This document shows positions 44,282 through 57,000 of a DNA stretch of 64,000 nt, one piece after another; position 1 is the stretch's first letter; every line of letters begins with the position of its first letter. A program made the translations under genes and the position numbers. This DNA comes from Tethya wilhelma (lineage: Eukaryota; Porifera; Demospongiae; Tethyida; Tethyidae): the NCBI GenBank assembly GCA_964030475.1, contig CAXIPT010000009.1:3769767-3833766 (forward strand), read 5' to 3'. Under the pieces are notes generated by a model. It was not told the origin of the DNA and made no database searches. It was given only the letters and a program-made list of their open reading frames with translations.

Positions 44282-44765
44282 GATATCCCAGAAAAAATCT
44301 AAAAAAAAAAAAAATCTAGTACTCAGCCGGGAATCGAACCCAATTAAGTCCTCCCGATTGCTAGGTGCTCTTACTAGTGTTGTTTTAGTTAACCCTCAAA
44401 ACCCTTAGTTAGTTATTGATTAGTTTCTAAGCTTCAAGAAAAAGTTTAGTTAGTTTTTAGTTTAGTTAACTAAGTGTAAAAAGGCCTAACTATAAGGGTT
44501 TTAGTTTAGTTAACTAAGTGTAAAAAGGCCTAACTATAAGGGTTTTAGTTTAGTTAACTAACTAAAATTAGGTGTTTTGGGCATTTTTTGACTTAGTTTA
44601 GTTATTATTTTGACCAAGTCTTTATGATTTAGTTTTAGTTAGTTAAAAAAAGGCCATTTTTGCTAAAACTAAAGGGTTTTTAGTTTTAGTTTTAGTTAAC
44701 TAAAACAACACTAGCTCTTACCACTAAGCCACTGAGTGCCCGTGGCATTGGAGCAGATCTCGAAG
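44282..44765 (-). repeat. tRNA-derived SINE, interrupted by a hAT-like MITE
   Basis: On the minus strand, with the insertion removed: an A-box-like TGGCTTAGTGGTAAGAGC, a B box GGTTCGATTCC, a tRNA-like acceptor stem ACTCAG/CTGAGT, then a T-rich stretch and TTTCTGGGATATC tail. A degenerate relative lies at 46970-47105 with the same upstream GCTCCAAT and CCACGGGCA. Confidence 0.75.
44375..44713. mobile_element. hAT-like MITE with 8-bp target duplication
   Basis: 339 bp with perfect terminal inverted repeats TAGTGTTGTTTTAGTTAAC / GTTAACTAAAACAACACTA, flanked on both sides by GCTCTTAC (44367-44374 and 44714-44721). The 8-bp duplication and the TAGTG end fit the hAT superfamily. The interior is repeated TTTTAGTTTAGTTAACT; no coding capacity. 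Confidence 0.85.
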
Positions 44766-44937
44766 ATCTGTATCTATAGGCCTCAACCAACTGATTATCT
44801 TTCTCTCTCAAGGAGTTCCCTGGCAGACAGGGTTACAGGCCTGCTTGGGTGGGTTGACTGTACAGGCATATTGCCTGAGTAGATACCAAAGTATCTACCA
44901 CCTCAGTTTCCGGCTCATTCGGCTGAGGCCTATATAT

Positions 44938-46915
44938 AGACAAGTAGTAAAAATTTCAAAAAAATTAGTAGTGTAGGAATGGGCAGTGCAGTAAAAAGTA
45001 TTGGAACAAGGCGTGTCTCAATTTTGGCACATGACTACTTCATTTTTATTTTTGATCACTTGTAAGCCAATGTAAGGATCCTTGCTATATTATGTAAGTG
45101 TCATGAATTCAATTGATGATCTGTACAATAGTGCCATAGCTTGTATATTATTGCATTGGTTCAAATTTCTACTAATTAGTAGTCATGTGCCGAAATTGAG
45201 ACACGCCTTGTTCCAATACTTTTTACTGCACTGCCCATTCCTACACTACTAATTTTTTTGAAATTTTTACTACTTGTTCATTCACTTTTTTCAACACAAC
45301 AGTGTGGAGACTATCAGACTGGTAAGTCTCTACAAAAAGCTTGAGTAGTATAATTTTTATATGCACTTCATTATGCTGGAAGAGGCTAATGCGCATGCGC
45401 AAAATAATGCCACGTGGAATGCGACCTCTGAACCTACTTACAAGATGGCTGCATTGCTGTACATGAATTTATACACTAAGTTTCAAAGCTTTCTAGTTTT
45501 TGTTTAGGCTTATTTGTGATGAAAACGAGTATCAAGGAATGTAGTACCTATGAAAAGAAGTTACTTTGTGTTGTCAAAGTTGGCTCAACACATTCTGTTT
45601 CTCTGGAAATGCTTTTCAAGTAAGTCAGTTAGTAAGTAAGTACGTACGTACGTACGTTAGCAGAACAAAAATGGCACTATGGTGGCTTCCCACTAGCGCC
45701 CTCTACGATTGCCAAGGAACTGTTTCATGAGATTTAGGCCTTGCATGCAATTGTTAATCTGTCAGTGAGAGCCTCTGAGCAAGTTTGAAGATATAATTTT
45801 GTTTTGCTAGAGTTTTATGATCATGAACATTTTGTATTGTGTCTATGGGACATTCGGCTGAGGCCTATATATAGACATAGATAATATATTCCCCCACCAT
45901 TCATATATTGGGGAATATATTATCTATGATATAGACAAGTAGTAAAAATTTTGAAAAAATAAGTAGTGTAGGAATGGGCAGTGCGGTAAAAAGTATTGGA
46001 ACAAGGCGGGGTCTCAGTTTCGGCACATGACTACTTCATTTTTATTTTTGATCCCTCATGCATATGGATTTTTCAGTGTCGTGTTGCAATAATCTGTACC
46101 ATAGCTTATCATATTGCATTGGTTCACTATTATAATAATGCACTTGGCTAAGCAATGGAGTAACTATAATAGACAGGTATACAACTTAAACTGGACTGCT
46201 GGCCAAGAATTGGGCATAAAAATGAAGTAGTCATGTGCCGAAACTGAGACCCCGCCTTGTTCCAATACTTTTTACCGCACTGCCCATTCCTACACTACTT
46301 ATTTTTTCAAAATTTTTACTACTTGTTCATTCACTTTTTTCAACACTACAGTGTGGAGACTATCCTGAGAGACTGGTTAGTCCCTACAAAAAGCTTGAGT
46401 GGCAGCTACATGCATTTCATTATACTAGAGGCTAGTGCGCATGCGCATAATAATCCCACGTGGATATTGACCTTTGAACTCTACCTACAAAGATGGCTGC
46501 ATTGTAGTACATGAATTTATAGGCTAAGTGTCAAAGCTTTCTAGTTTTTGTTTAGGCCTATTTATGATGAAAACGAGTATCAAGGAATGTAGTACCCATG
46601 AAAAGAATTTACTGTGTGCTGTCAAAGTTGGCTCAACACATTCTGGTTCGCTGGAAATCCTTTTCAAGTAAGTCTGTGAGTAAGGACGTAAGTACGTAAG
46701 TACGTAAGTACGTAAGTTAGGAGAACAAAAATGGCACTATGGTGGCTTCCCACTAGCGCTCTCTACGAGTGCTGAGGAAAGTTTTTGTGAGTTTTAGGCC
46801 TTGCATGCAGTTGGTAATCTATCATTGAGAGCCTCTGAGCAACTTTGAAGGCTTAATTTTGTGTGACTAGATTTTTATGGTGGCCAACATTTTGTATTGT
46901 GTCTATGGGACAGGC
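44938..46915. repeat. Tandem duplication of a ~1-kb compound repeat unit
   Basis: Unit A (44938-45885) and unit B (45925-46915) share order and sequence: a palindrome (44941-45288; 45927-46325) with arms GTAGGAATGGGCAGTGC and GTAAAAAGTATTGGAACAAG, then GTGTGGAGACTATC, GCGCATGCGC, CACGTGGA, AAGATGGCTGCATTG, AAACGAGTATCAAGGAATGT, a TACG tetranucleotide run, and AAAATGGCACTATGGTGGCT. It is non-coding. The palindrome alone would be MITE-like. Confidence 0.8.
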
Positions 46916-46969
46916 GGCCCATTCCTACTATACGTACTACCGTACGTATGATACTTATCTTCTGCTCCA

Positions 46970-47105
46970 ATACCATGGCCACGGGCATTCAGTGGCTATA
47001 GTGCATGGTAAGGGCACCCAACTAGCAATCGGGAGGTCTTGGATTAGATTTTCAACTGAGTCCGAGATTTTTTTCAGGGATATCTTTCTCTCTCAGCATT
47101 CAATT
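46970..47105 (+). repeat. Degenerate tRNA-derived SINE copy
   Basis: Shares GGCCACGGGCAYTCAGTGGC, TAGCAATCGGGAGG and the TTTTTTTCAGGGATATC tail with 44282-44765. The B box is decayed. Confidence 0.65.
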
Positions 47106-48082
47106 GACATAATTTATTATGATAGCTTATTGTCACTCATGATTATTGTCATAATATGTTTCAAAGAATGGTGTGCATGTGCATGCATAGCTATTATAAT
47201 AATGGTTCAAACTTCCTGCCGATCACTTGGCTCGAACAAATAGCATTGCAGCATGAATTAAGCACACAAAAATCGTCAATTTTGTCAAATTTGGGGAAAA
47301 TAATAGCTTGACTATTGTACCCACATTGTCTTGAAACCTGTTCTGAATTTCATGTACCGTGCAATTACACTGAGTTTTTCAAAGAGAGGCTCAAGAAGGA
47401 AAATAAAATTAACCCCATTTGTTTCGAAAGCATGGTTTTTGAACAGATCTCAGTGAAAGGATCATTTTGGTGTACAAATTAAAGATCTATTATACCCTCA
47501 TGGCATTCTAATTATGTCCATGTCAAAAGTCTTTTGACATGCATGGATACAACCTTAATTCTGAAATTTAATTTGAATCTTTGGAATACAGGCACGAATT
47601 AGAATGATTCAATCTTGTAGTCTGCCAGCCAGATGAACAAGTTTGAACTATAATTATTTTTATTGAAAAAAAAATTACAAGATACGATGTCATAGTGGCT
47701 ATATTCCAGACCTCTGTACGTACCAATAATTATCAAGAGACACTTATGCATGACTGTTTCATTTTTGATCTTGACTATTTAGTATTATCTTAAAAACTAA
47801 TGAACTGTTTATGAAAAAACTCAACAAGAGAGAGAGAGACAACAAATGTACAGTGAGCCAATTAGCTTAGTAAAATAATCATAATTATTGAACAATCATA
47901 TATACACTTATACTAATCATCTAGCTACAACACACAAACCCAACTAATCAAAACACAATAATTCTATAAAGATCCACAAGAAAAGAATTAACCTGTGAAA
48001 TAACTAGATTATGTCTATATACCCACTTGAAAACATCAATTTGTAATAATAATAATAGTTATATCTTGAAATTATACTCTGT
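47106..48082. other. AT-rich spacer
   Basis: 3' flank of the giant minus-strand gene; no gene or clear repeat. Confidence 0.5.
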
Positions 48083-51000
48083 TCACATTTTTCTTACTTG
48101 AACTAAACGTCTTGTAACTGTATTCAGCATACGATTAACAATTAGTCCTACTGATTTTGGATACTGTTGTTCTTCAACAGTCTTCTGTAATATTTTTAAT
48201 TGTCTTTCACTCTTTTCTAGTACACTAATCATTATGTTTTTTTTATATTTCTTCCCAAGACTTGTTTCGTAAGACTTCAACTTCAATGCTCTGCTTATAT
48301 AGTGGCTTTTTCTTAAGTTTCCATCAGCACCTAAACCTTGTAAGTTTATTTTTGAGTTAGCAAGGTCTATGAGTGCACACATTGCTCTTGGAGGAAGGTA
48401 AACATCCTTAAGATGATTCATTTCATGTACGAATTGCTGTAGCTCTACTATGTGATCAACTTGCTTCCAACGTCTTCGAGTCTCAATCTTTCTCCAATAG
48501 TCTGGAGCCCTTAGCATAGCTGTTCTGTATTTACCTGTATATTCATGGGATTGAAAAAAATTAATAGTAATTCGATTAGAGTAACAGTACTAGTTAAAGT
48601 TGATAGCTTTAAGTATAATAATAATTATTATTGTATGGTGTTTTTCAGGGAACTATAGTTGGTGAGTTGAAAGATATGTTGACAGGACAGCCCTATAATT
48701 AAAATAGATAATGCTATAATTATGCAAGACTTACCACGCTTAGTTTTCAAATATAATTCAAAATTGCCAACGTATTCCTTTTGTATTCTCCTAGCTCCAC
48801 CTTTTAATAAATGACTTTTTTTCATCCAAGATCGCTCAAGTTTCCTCTTATCAATATACTCTTTATGCCACTTTCTTGGATTCTTTGCAATCTCATCAGC
48901 TACAGCTCTACGGACTGAATCACCATCTAGCTGAGTTTTTCTTAAATGATTTATTTCTTCAGATATGGCATCATAGTAGCAGTTACCATAATATTCAGAG
49001 TGTACTGCGACATGTTCACCATCCACTAGTCTGTCATAGTGTCCTTTAGGATGCTCAGCATCTTTGATATAAACCAAGGTAATCTGTTCCTTGTAATTAC
49101 GTTTTGATTGTCTTAGCACTTTCCCTTCTTTGTCAACAATGGTGATCCCAACCTTGAAAGCCTGTTCCACAACTTTTGCTTCAAATTTGGTACCAAAACT
49201 TTTAGGATCGAGGATTTTGGCTCTGTGTGGTTTCAAATCAGCTCTTTGTCTTTCTGTTTCATAATGCTGTGTCCATTTGGTTGGTGATTTTTGGATTTCC
49301 TTCGCAATTGCTTGCTGTAGTTGTAAACGGTCAAGATGGTGTTCTGGTAATTTGGATTGATTGAGTCCGTGAGTGAGAGCTTCAAGGAGTTCATATCGAT
49401 TGTGTTCACTGTCATCTGCTAAACTATATTTTCCTTCCTCATCTTCTATCAAACTAACTTTAGGTAGTTCTTCTGCTGGTGTGTCCTTGGAGAGTGGTTC
49501 AATGATACGTTTGTGCCCAAATCTGTCCGTCAGTTCTATTTGTTGGCTTTGAAGGTTTGCAGCCACTTTCAACTCAGCCTCACTTATGGGTTCAGTGGAA
49601 CTGAACAGTGATTTCCCTCGGTATTCTACCTTGTATGGTGTCATTTTAATTGATCCAATGGAATGCAATGCATTGCCTACATAGCGTGCTGTGTCTCTAG
49701 CAGCTTGTAGTGTCTTCCGAGGCTCACTAATATGATAAGCTATTGCATCATTAACAGTTCTGTTCAGTACTTGGTTAGCTATCCAGCCAAGATTTTGTAG
49801 CAACACTGAAGCAACTGCTTCGGTAAAGGTCTTAACAGTCTGTTCTGCTAACTTCTTCTTCAGTGCTACAACACATTTCAAACCCTTTATGTCTTTGAGA
49901 TCTGAAGTTTCATGAGTCATGATCAGTTTACTTCCTTTAAAGAACTGTTGACAGTGGGTATAAAGTTTAGCGTGCACTTTAGAATGAGCAACGTGCTTTG
50001 TTAATGTTTGAATATGTTGGCAAGGCTCTTGGACACTATTGACATACTTTTCACATTGTGCAAACAGATGAGAAGGAACACAATCTATTACATGTTTTAG
50101 TTTCGACACATATTCTGTGGTCACTTCTGCTGGAATTTCTATTGGTGACTTGCTGAGGAGGTTTAGTACTGAATGAACGACATCATTGAAGTCTGTATCT
50201 TTGTTGAGAAGACCTACAACTACCTCATGCACAACAGTTTGAAAATATGTTGCAGCTTGCTTGAAAGATGGAAGTGATGCTGAAATATTTCGCTTGCTCT
50301 TCACTGCATGTGGTACAACAAATACTACACTTACAATCTTGTAAAGATTTTGGTCACAGGAAAAGGATTTTCTCAAATCAGCTTCAAGATACGCAGATGT
50401 CTTTTCAGCAAGATCATCAATAACAGTAGTCAAGACCTTATTCTGTTCTTCATCGAGAGGATGCTTTACTAATTTTGCTATTGATTCCAGTAATTCTGAG
50501 GTCATAGCTTCACCTGCAGCAAATGCACATTGTTTGGGAAGAAATTCATTCATCTTTTTAACATGCTCTGCTTGACTTGGAACCTTAAGGTATTGCTCAA
50601 GGTTGTCTTTGAAATGTACAAACAGGTTTTGCAGATTAGATTCTGCTTTTCCGATTGCAACTAGTACCAGAGATCCTTCCAGCAAATGAAATAGTGGTGC
50701 TCCTCTTCCTTTCAATTTTCCAGATATCCCATGGATTAGATCTGACAAGGTTTGCATTACCGTTCCAAACGTCTCTGAATGTGATACTAGTGATGTCACT
50801 ACACTGTTTACAACTTCATTGAAGAAGTCAATTGCTTCTTTTTCTAATACTGGAGACATTTTATCCTCTACACGATAGCCGGGAGGTAATCTTGAAGCAA
50901 ATCTCTGGTCAACAACACGACCAAGAGGATTTTCATCGCTGAAGTCATTTTCAAGAAGTTTTCCAATACCACCATGAACTGTAACATATTCAGCAATCTT

Positions 51001-54000
51001 ATACGCAATCTTGTTTAATGCTTTGTTTTCCACTTCTCCTAAACCACGCATCACACCTTGTTTCACAAACTCCTTGGCAACATCTTTGCAAGCATCTTTA
51101 AGAGTCACTTTAGTAACCTCTTCAGTTCCTTCTTCAGCCAGTTTTGGTAGAGCTTTAGTACCAATTTTTGCAACTTCTACGCCTTCTTCTGCTATCTCAA
51201 CAAATTTCCCGACACCTCCAGTTGCTAAAGACACAGCAATGCTACAGGCTTTCATAGTGGCCCACTGAGACCAGCTCCATTCTCCTGTGATCATTCCAAT
51301 TGTACCATCGATACAATCAGAAACTCCTTCGGCAATAAGACCCATGCCAATTTCACTTCCTATTCCTGCTGTAAAGACAGTTAGACACACACCAACTGTG
51401 ATTTCAGCTATCCCCAAAACAAATACTACTAATCCCTCCCAGCAAAATCTTGGTTTTTTCTTAACATCAAAAACAAATTCTAGTCCAAGTTGAGATAGGC
51501 CAAGTAGCTCTTCTTCAGCAGCAATATCAGGGTTTGGTATCAGTTGAAATACGCTGGAAGGAACTGCTTTAATGCTGTGTTCACCACTCTTTTTCAGCTG
51601 CTCTAATTCTTGAAGAGAATTGCTAATTTTCTTAGAGACAAACTCAAGTAATTGAACTCGAACATCCATTTGCTTTGCAAAGTCACTCTTTTCTCTTTTG
51701 AGTTTGTCTTGTTTGTATCTACCAGATTTTACACACTGAAGAACAATATTAGTCTCGTCCACATAGGTTTGTAACAAGTCTTTTGCTTTTGATATAAATG
51801 GGCAAATTTGTGTCTTTTCATCACCAGTCTGATCATCTTTGTTACCATATACATTAATTTCACAGTAGGCATGGTTGTAGTAAGCAATGGCTGTGTACCT
51901 TGACTGATGTCCTGGTGTATACTGCTTTTCAACATCAATGGCTTTACGGTACAATTTGATGGCGTCCTTCTGGCCTTGGTGTCCAGATTTAGCCAATTGG
52001 TTTGCTAGCTTGATTAAGTGAATAAAATTTCCTCCTGGCAAAATTGGCATATCAACTCTTTTGCGATTTCTCTGCATTTGTAATGATGAGTCCCACTTAG
52101 AGTGAATTCTCTCCAAATCGGTAATTAACGATTCTCTTTCTTGATCCGAAGCTAGTATGCTTTGCTTAGTTTGCAACCATTGACCCCACTCTTCATTGAT
52201 ACTCTCAATAACAACTGAAACATTTTTGTCTTTTCGAAAGTGATCTCGAACTCTGTGAATGTATTGACAATGCTTAGCAAACAGTTCTTCACGTAACATT
52301 ACCTCTTTGACATCGTGTTCGACCATAGAAGTCAGTCTTTTTGTTTCCTGTTGAGCTCTCAATTCTCTGATTGTTTTCATGTCAATATACTGGTACTCAC
52401 GAGGCAAGGATGATGCTAGCAATAGGAGTTGAGCTGATCCGGGATTCCCACAGCGAGCTGTGCGACCAAAGGCTTGCATTTCAACTCTCTCGTTTCTTGG
52501 TAGAAATGTAACCAAGCAAAAGAGACCACCACAATCATTCACCTCTTGTGATACCTTGATATCAGTGCCTCGACCAGCAAGGTTTGTAGCTACGATAATG
52601 TCACCAGATACAAAAGTATTACTGTTCACATGTTCTCTATTTCCTGGTCCGTAATAGGTTGTTATTTGCTTAAGATGTTTCTGAGCATCCAGAAATTGTT
52701 CAATTTCTTTAGCAGTTAACATATCTTCACATAAAATGAGAGCAGCACGTTTTGATTCCTTCCCTGTAACTTCTTGAAGCTTTAAGAATATTTCATTTTT
52801 CCAATCTTCTCTGCTCCCTTGTACTATCACTTCCTTACACTCATAAAACCTTCTCTTCTTGCTAGTTGGAATACAACATGAATGTAATTTGTACATTGTA
52901 TCATCCCTCAGAATCTCTTGTTCTTGTTTGAGACCAATGGTACCAGAAAGACCATACAGAGCTCCATAGAGTTTGAAGAATCCAATATGTGAGATGAAGT
53001 TAGTGATCACAGTAATGGGGCTCAACTCAAGGAAGTGTTTCATCTCCAGCATTTGTTGAAGTCCTCCTCCCCATCGCTTGTTTTGCTCAATCACTCCAGT
53101 GTTCTGAAAGTCGATTGGAACAATTTCCCTCTTTTCGGCATGATCAGTTACAAGATATTCTCTCTCTTCAGTCATGAACAAGGCAGTGAAAGCACTCTGA
53201 ATGTATGTGGGCAACTGGTTAGATACAAACTCTTTCATAAACTCAGGAATTTCAACTGTTTGCTTCAAGTGGAGCTGACTAAGCATTCCTTTCTCTTTGA
53301 AGAGTAGCTTTGGATCATTGGAATTAGGCATGGTTTCTTTACTAACCTGCTCCAAAGAAAAACTATCTTTGGTGTACAAAAATATTTTTACATTTTTTAC
53401 AACTTTGATGCAACTAAGTAATGTTGCAATTTCTCCTTTGGTACATTTCTTAAGTGCACTTTGTTTACTTGCTCTATCTTTGGCTTGCAAGAATAACTTT
53501 ACATCCATCTCTTCCAACAATTTCATTCTAACAGCTGTAAACAAGATTTGCCTTGAGCTTAACAACTGAAATATTGTCTCGTGAAAAAATGCTGGCTCAC
53601 CTAACCAGTAACAAGTACCATCTGGTGCATGAAGGGCTAAATCACTTGACTCCACCATCCATTTGTAAGGATATAGTGGGCAAACTAAACCTTTTCCCTT
53701 GACTAAAACTGGAATTGTAAGGTTATTGACTGACAATAACACATCTTCAATATTGAATGCTGGTACAAGCATGTGCACCCCTTCACTGAGTGTATATGGT
53801 AGTATGACAAATGGTAGATCATTATTTAGTTTTTTAATGAATTTAGAGAGTTGGAATGAAGCTAGTTTTTCCATTACTGATTTCTTGGCCTGGCTGTCCT
53901 TTGCATACAATAATTGAGTAACATCACTCTCTAACATTAGTCCGTATGCTACTGCTTGATTTAATATCACCTCAGAGGTTTCAAATTTTAACTTTAGTTT

Positions 54001-57000
54001 TTTCATGATTACACTGTAAATGATGTCATGAAAGTACCCTGAAACACCTTCGAAGTACCTTTGACCATCATCTGCTCTTAGCAAATTGCTGAAAGGTGTT
54101 GTATTGTGAGACTGAAGGTCACACTGGTTTGATACTATCTTCTGAACAGCAACAGAAAGCTTTTCTTGTTCATAAAGTGGACATGCTGATCCTTTATCCA
54201 TAACTAAGAGAGAGAATTCTGGTCGTTTAATGTCACTAGGAGATGGTTCAGACAAAAACTCTTCTTCTAATTCACCGATGCTGTTTAGTACAAACACTTT
54301 AAATCTATAAGGGAGGTAGCCATCCTGAAGACAACTTACAAGTTGGATCATGTTGTCAGTTGTAAATGCTTCCATAGCCGCTTGTTGCGATTCAATATTT
54401 TTAGCTTGAGATATTACATCTAACATTTCTTGATCGATGATCTTCTCCTGTACAGCAACGCGCAATAGTTGCCTTGAATCACTGAACCCTCCACATAAGG
54501 CTCTATTTATACCCTCAAAAATGATGTTATGAATGAATTTAGGAACTCCGGCAAAGAGGGTATCACCAGTGGACATTACAAAGGGAGTGTTCTGGCTAAC
54601 AGATGTCCAAACTAATGCCAGTACTGGCTCAATGTGTCTAAGGACAGGGGCCTGGTGGGACAGATAGGTGAACTGAACACCCTCGTCTAACATAAGCATG
54701 TCAACTTCATCCACAATAGCAACTTGGTATGGCCTCTTTGGCCGAAGTGTACGCATTTCAAATGCTTGCCTTAGGTAATCAGCAGAAAAAGAGCTCACTG
54801 TTCCATAAACAACATCATGTTCTTCGTAAATTTTGACTCTGTGTTTGTCAGCTTGTTCTTGTCTCATTTCTAATAGCTCTTCAGTCTCAGTGTTGTGAGC
54901 TGAGCTAAGGTTAAATTGCTTGAAAAACTCCTTCCAGTCAGCCGAATCTCTCTGAGCAAGTTCTAGGGAACTAGTAACTACATCAACTTTGTTTCCTTGC
55001 AGACCAAGAAATGCTGCAAACATGGCAATGATGGTAGACTTACCTTCACCACTAAAAACTTGTAAGAGACGGTTTGTTTGGAGATTATTCTGCCCGGACT
55101 GGTGAGAAAGGATAAGTATACATAAGGCAACTAGCTGTGCAGCAGTTGGAAAATAATTCTTTAGTGAGTGTTCCTTCACACCACAACATAACAATTTTAA
55201 GGCTGATACCATTTCCTGGTTACTAGGATTTCCTAGAATAAAAACTTGAGACATATGACGTTTCAGTTGCACAGAACCAAGCATTTTGTATTCAGCAAAC
55301 GTATTCTGCTCATAAAGAATCTGGTGCAAACTATCAGCAATTTTGCTTACCCTTAATAGTGTGTTGGAATCAAACAACTTCGTTTCAGCAAGAGCTGTTA
55401 CTATTTTTTCAACGCTCTTATCTGAGTTCTCTTCAGTAATGCAATGTTGCAGAGTATCAATCCAAGCAGAAGAATTATTATCAAGAACACACTTAATATG
55501 TTTGAAACCAATTTGATTAATTAATGCCAACTGAACAATATCGAGGCATTTTTTCTCATCATTTACTAATGCTTTATTCTTCAGAAGGTGCATAACATCC
55601 TGTGTGGACCATAGAGATGTTGTCACTGTGGTTAACAATGCATTCTTGAGCACAGATGTGCACTTCAGTTTGCAGCTAATAAACTCACCTAGACAAGCTT
55701 CAAGGCACCCCTTGCTACATATACTACTCTTGCTGGCAGTGAGTGTAAGATCATAGAAGAACTGATCAGTCGTATCATCACAATCATTGGGTACAGATGA
55801 TGTGGATAGGTTTTGCAAAATTTCTTTGCATAACAAACTCAAGGCTTTTGAAAGAGCAAAGAGATCAATGTTACTCAGTTCTAAACTTACATCGGCTAAC
55901 TCAGATACAAGTGCATCCAATTCAACATTGCTGAGATCAAGTACTGAGCTGTAACAGGATAAAAGGCATATTTGTAGATTAGTTTGTAAGTCACGGTCAC
56001 ACACTCTATCTTGAGAAGGTTGCACCATGATGATTTCATCCAATAATTCAATAAGCTGCTTCGTACTGGTCTGGTCATACCCAATGCCTTCTGATTCATC
56101 ACCTTCACTTAAAGCTTCTTCCCAATCAAAGTCATCATCGCTGCTGCTAAGATCTTCATCACTTGACCACAACAAATCTTCTTCTGAGTCCTCTGATGAC
56201 ACACCTGCAGGTTCATCTTTGTCCTGCAATTGCTGTACGTCTTCTTGATCAGTACTGCTTTGTGTTCTGTGATTTCTTGGTATATCTTTCTCACTAGAAG
56301 CATCGTTTTGTTTGATTTGGTCTTGTTTTTTTGGTGTTAATTCCTTCTTGTCACTTTGTTTACTCGTGATAGACATAGTTTCAGGATGTAGTACTGAAGA
56401 AACATCACGTGTTGATATGTTGGATGATTCCAAACATTCACTCATGGCTGGTGGAGTATGCTTTGGGCACTCTGGTTTTTCTACATCTGGAGCTGTTTTA
56501 GGCTTTGTTGTCATGGAAAAACTATTGGCACTATTCTTGCTTTTATCTGGAAGAGATGGAATCTTGAAAGATTGCAAATAAGGATAGGAGTATCCCTTTA
56601 ACTCGTTAAGCCATTCTAAGTATTCCAAACACACTGCCTTCTTGTCAATCAATTCCTCATCAAAACCATGTTTGTCAATTCGACGTCTCTTCTCTTCTTC
56701 CCATTTGGGTTTAAAAAAGCATTCATAGCAGTAAATTTTATCTGTTTCAAAGTATAGGCTTGCTCTAACACCACAAATTTGTAGATCTGCCAGTCCGTAT
56801 GGGCGAAGCAACCCAAGAGGTGGCATAATTTCTGGATCAGTAAATCCGATTTTGCGACGTGCAAGAGCAGCTGCAGCTTCCATAAACAATGAGTATGGAT
56901 TTGGGTCAATTTGTTTAATCTTGTAATATTGTCGACTACCATCTTTAGGCGTGTAAACAGTAACCTCGACTTTGTCAACTAGACGATCAAGTTTAGCATC

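Noticed and set aside
44310..44765. Functional tRNA gene on the minus strand
   Set aside because: It is interrupted by a 339-bp insertion, a T-rich SINE tail follows, and a degenerate copy exists at 46970.
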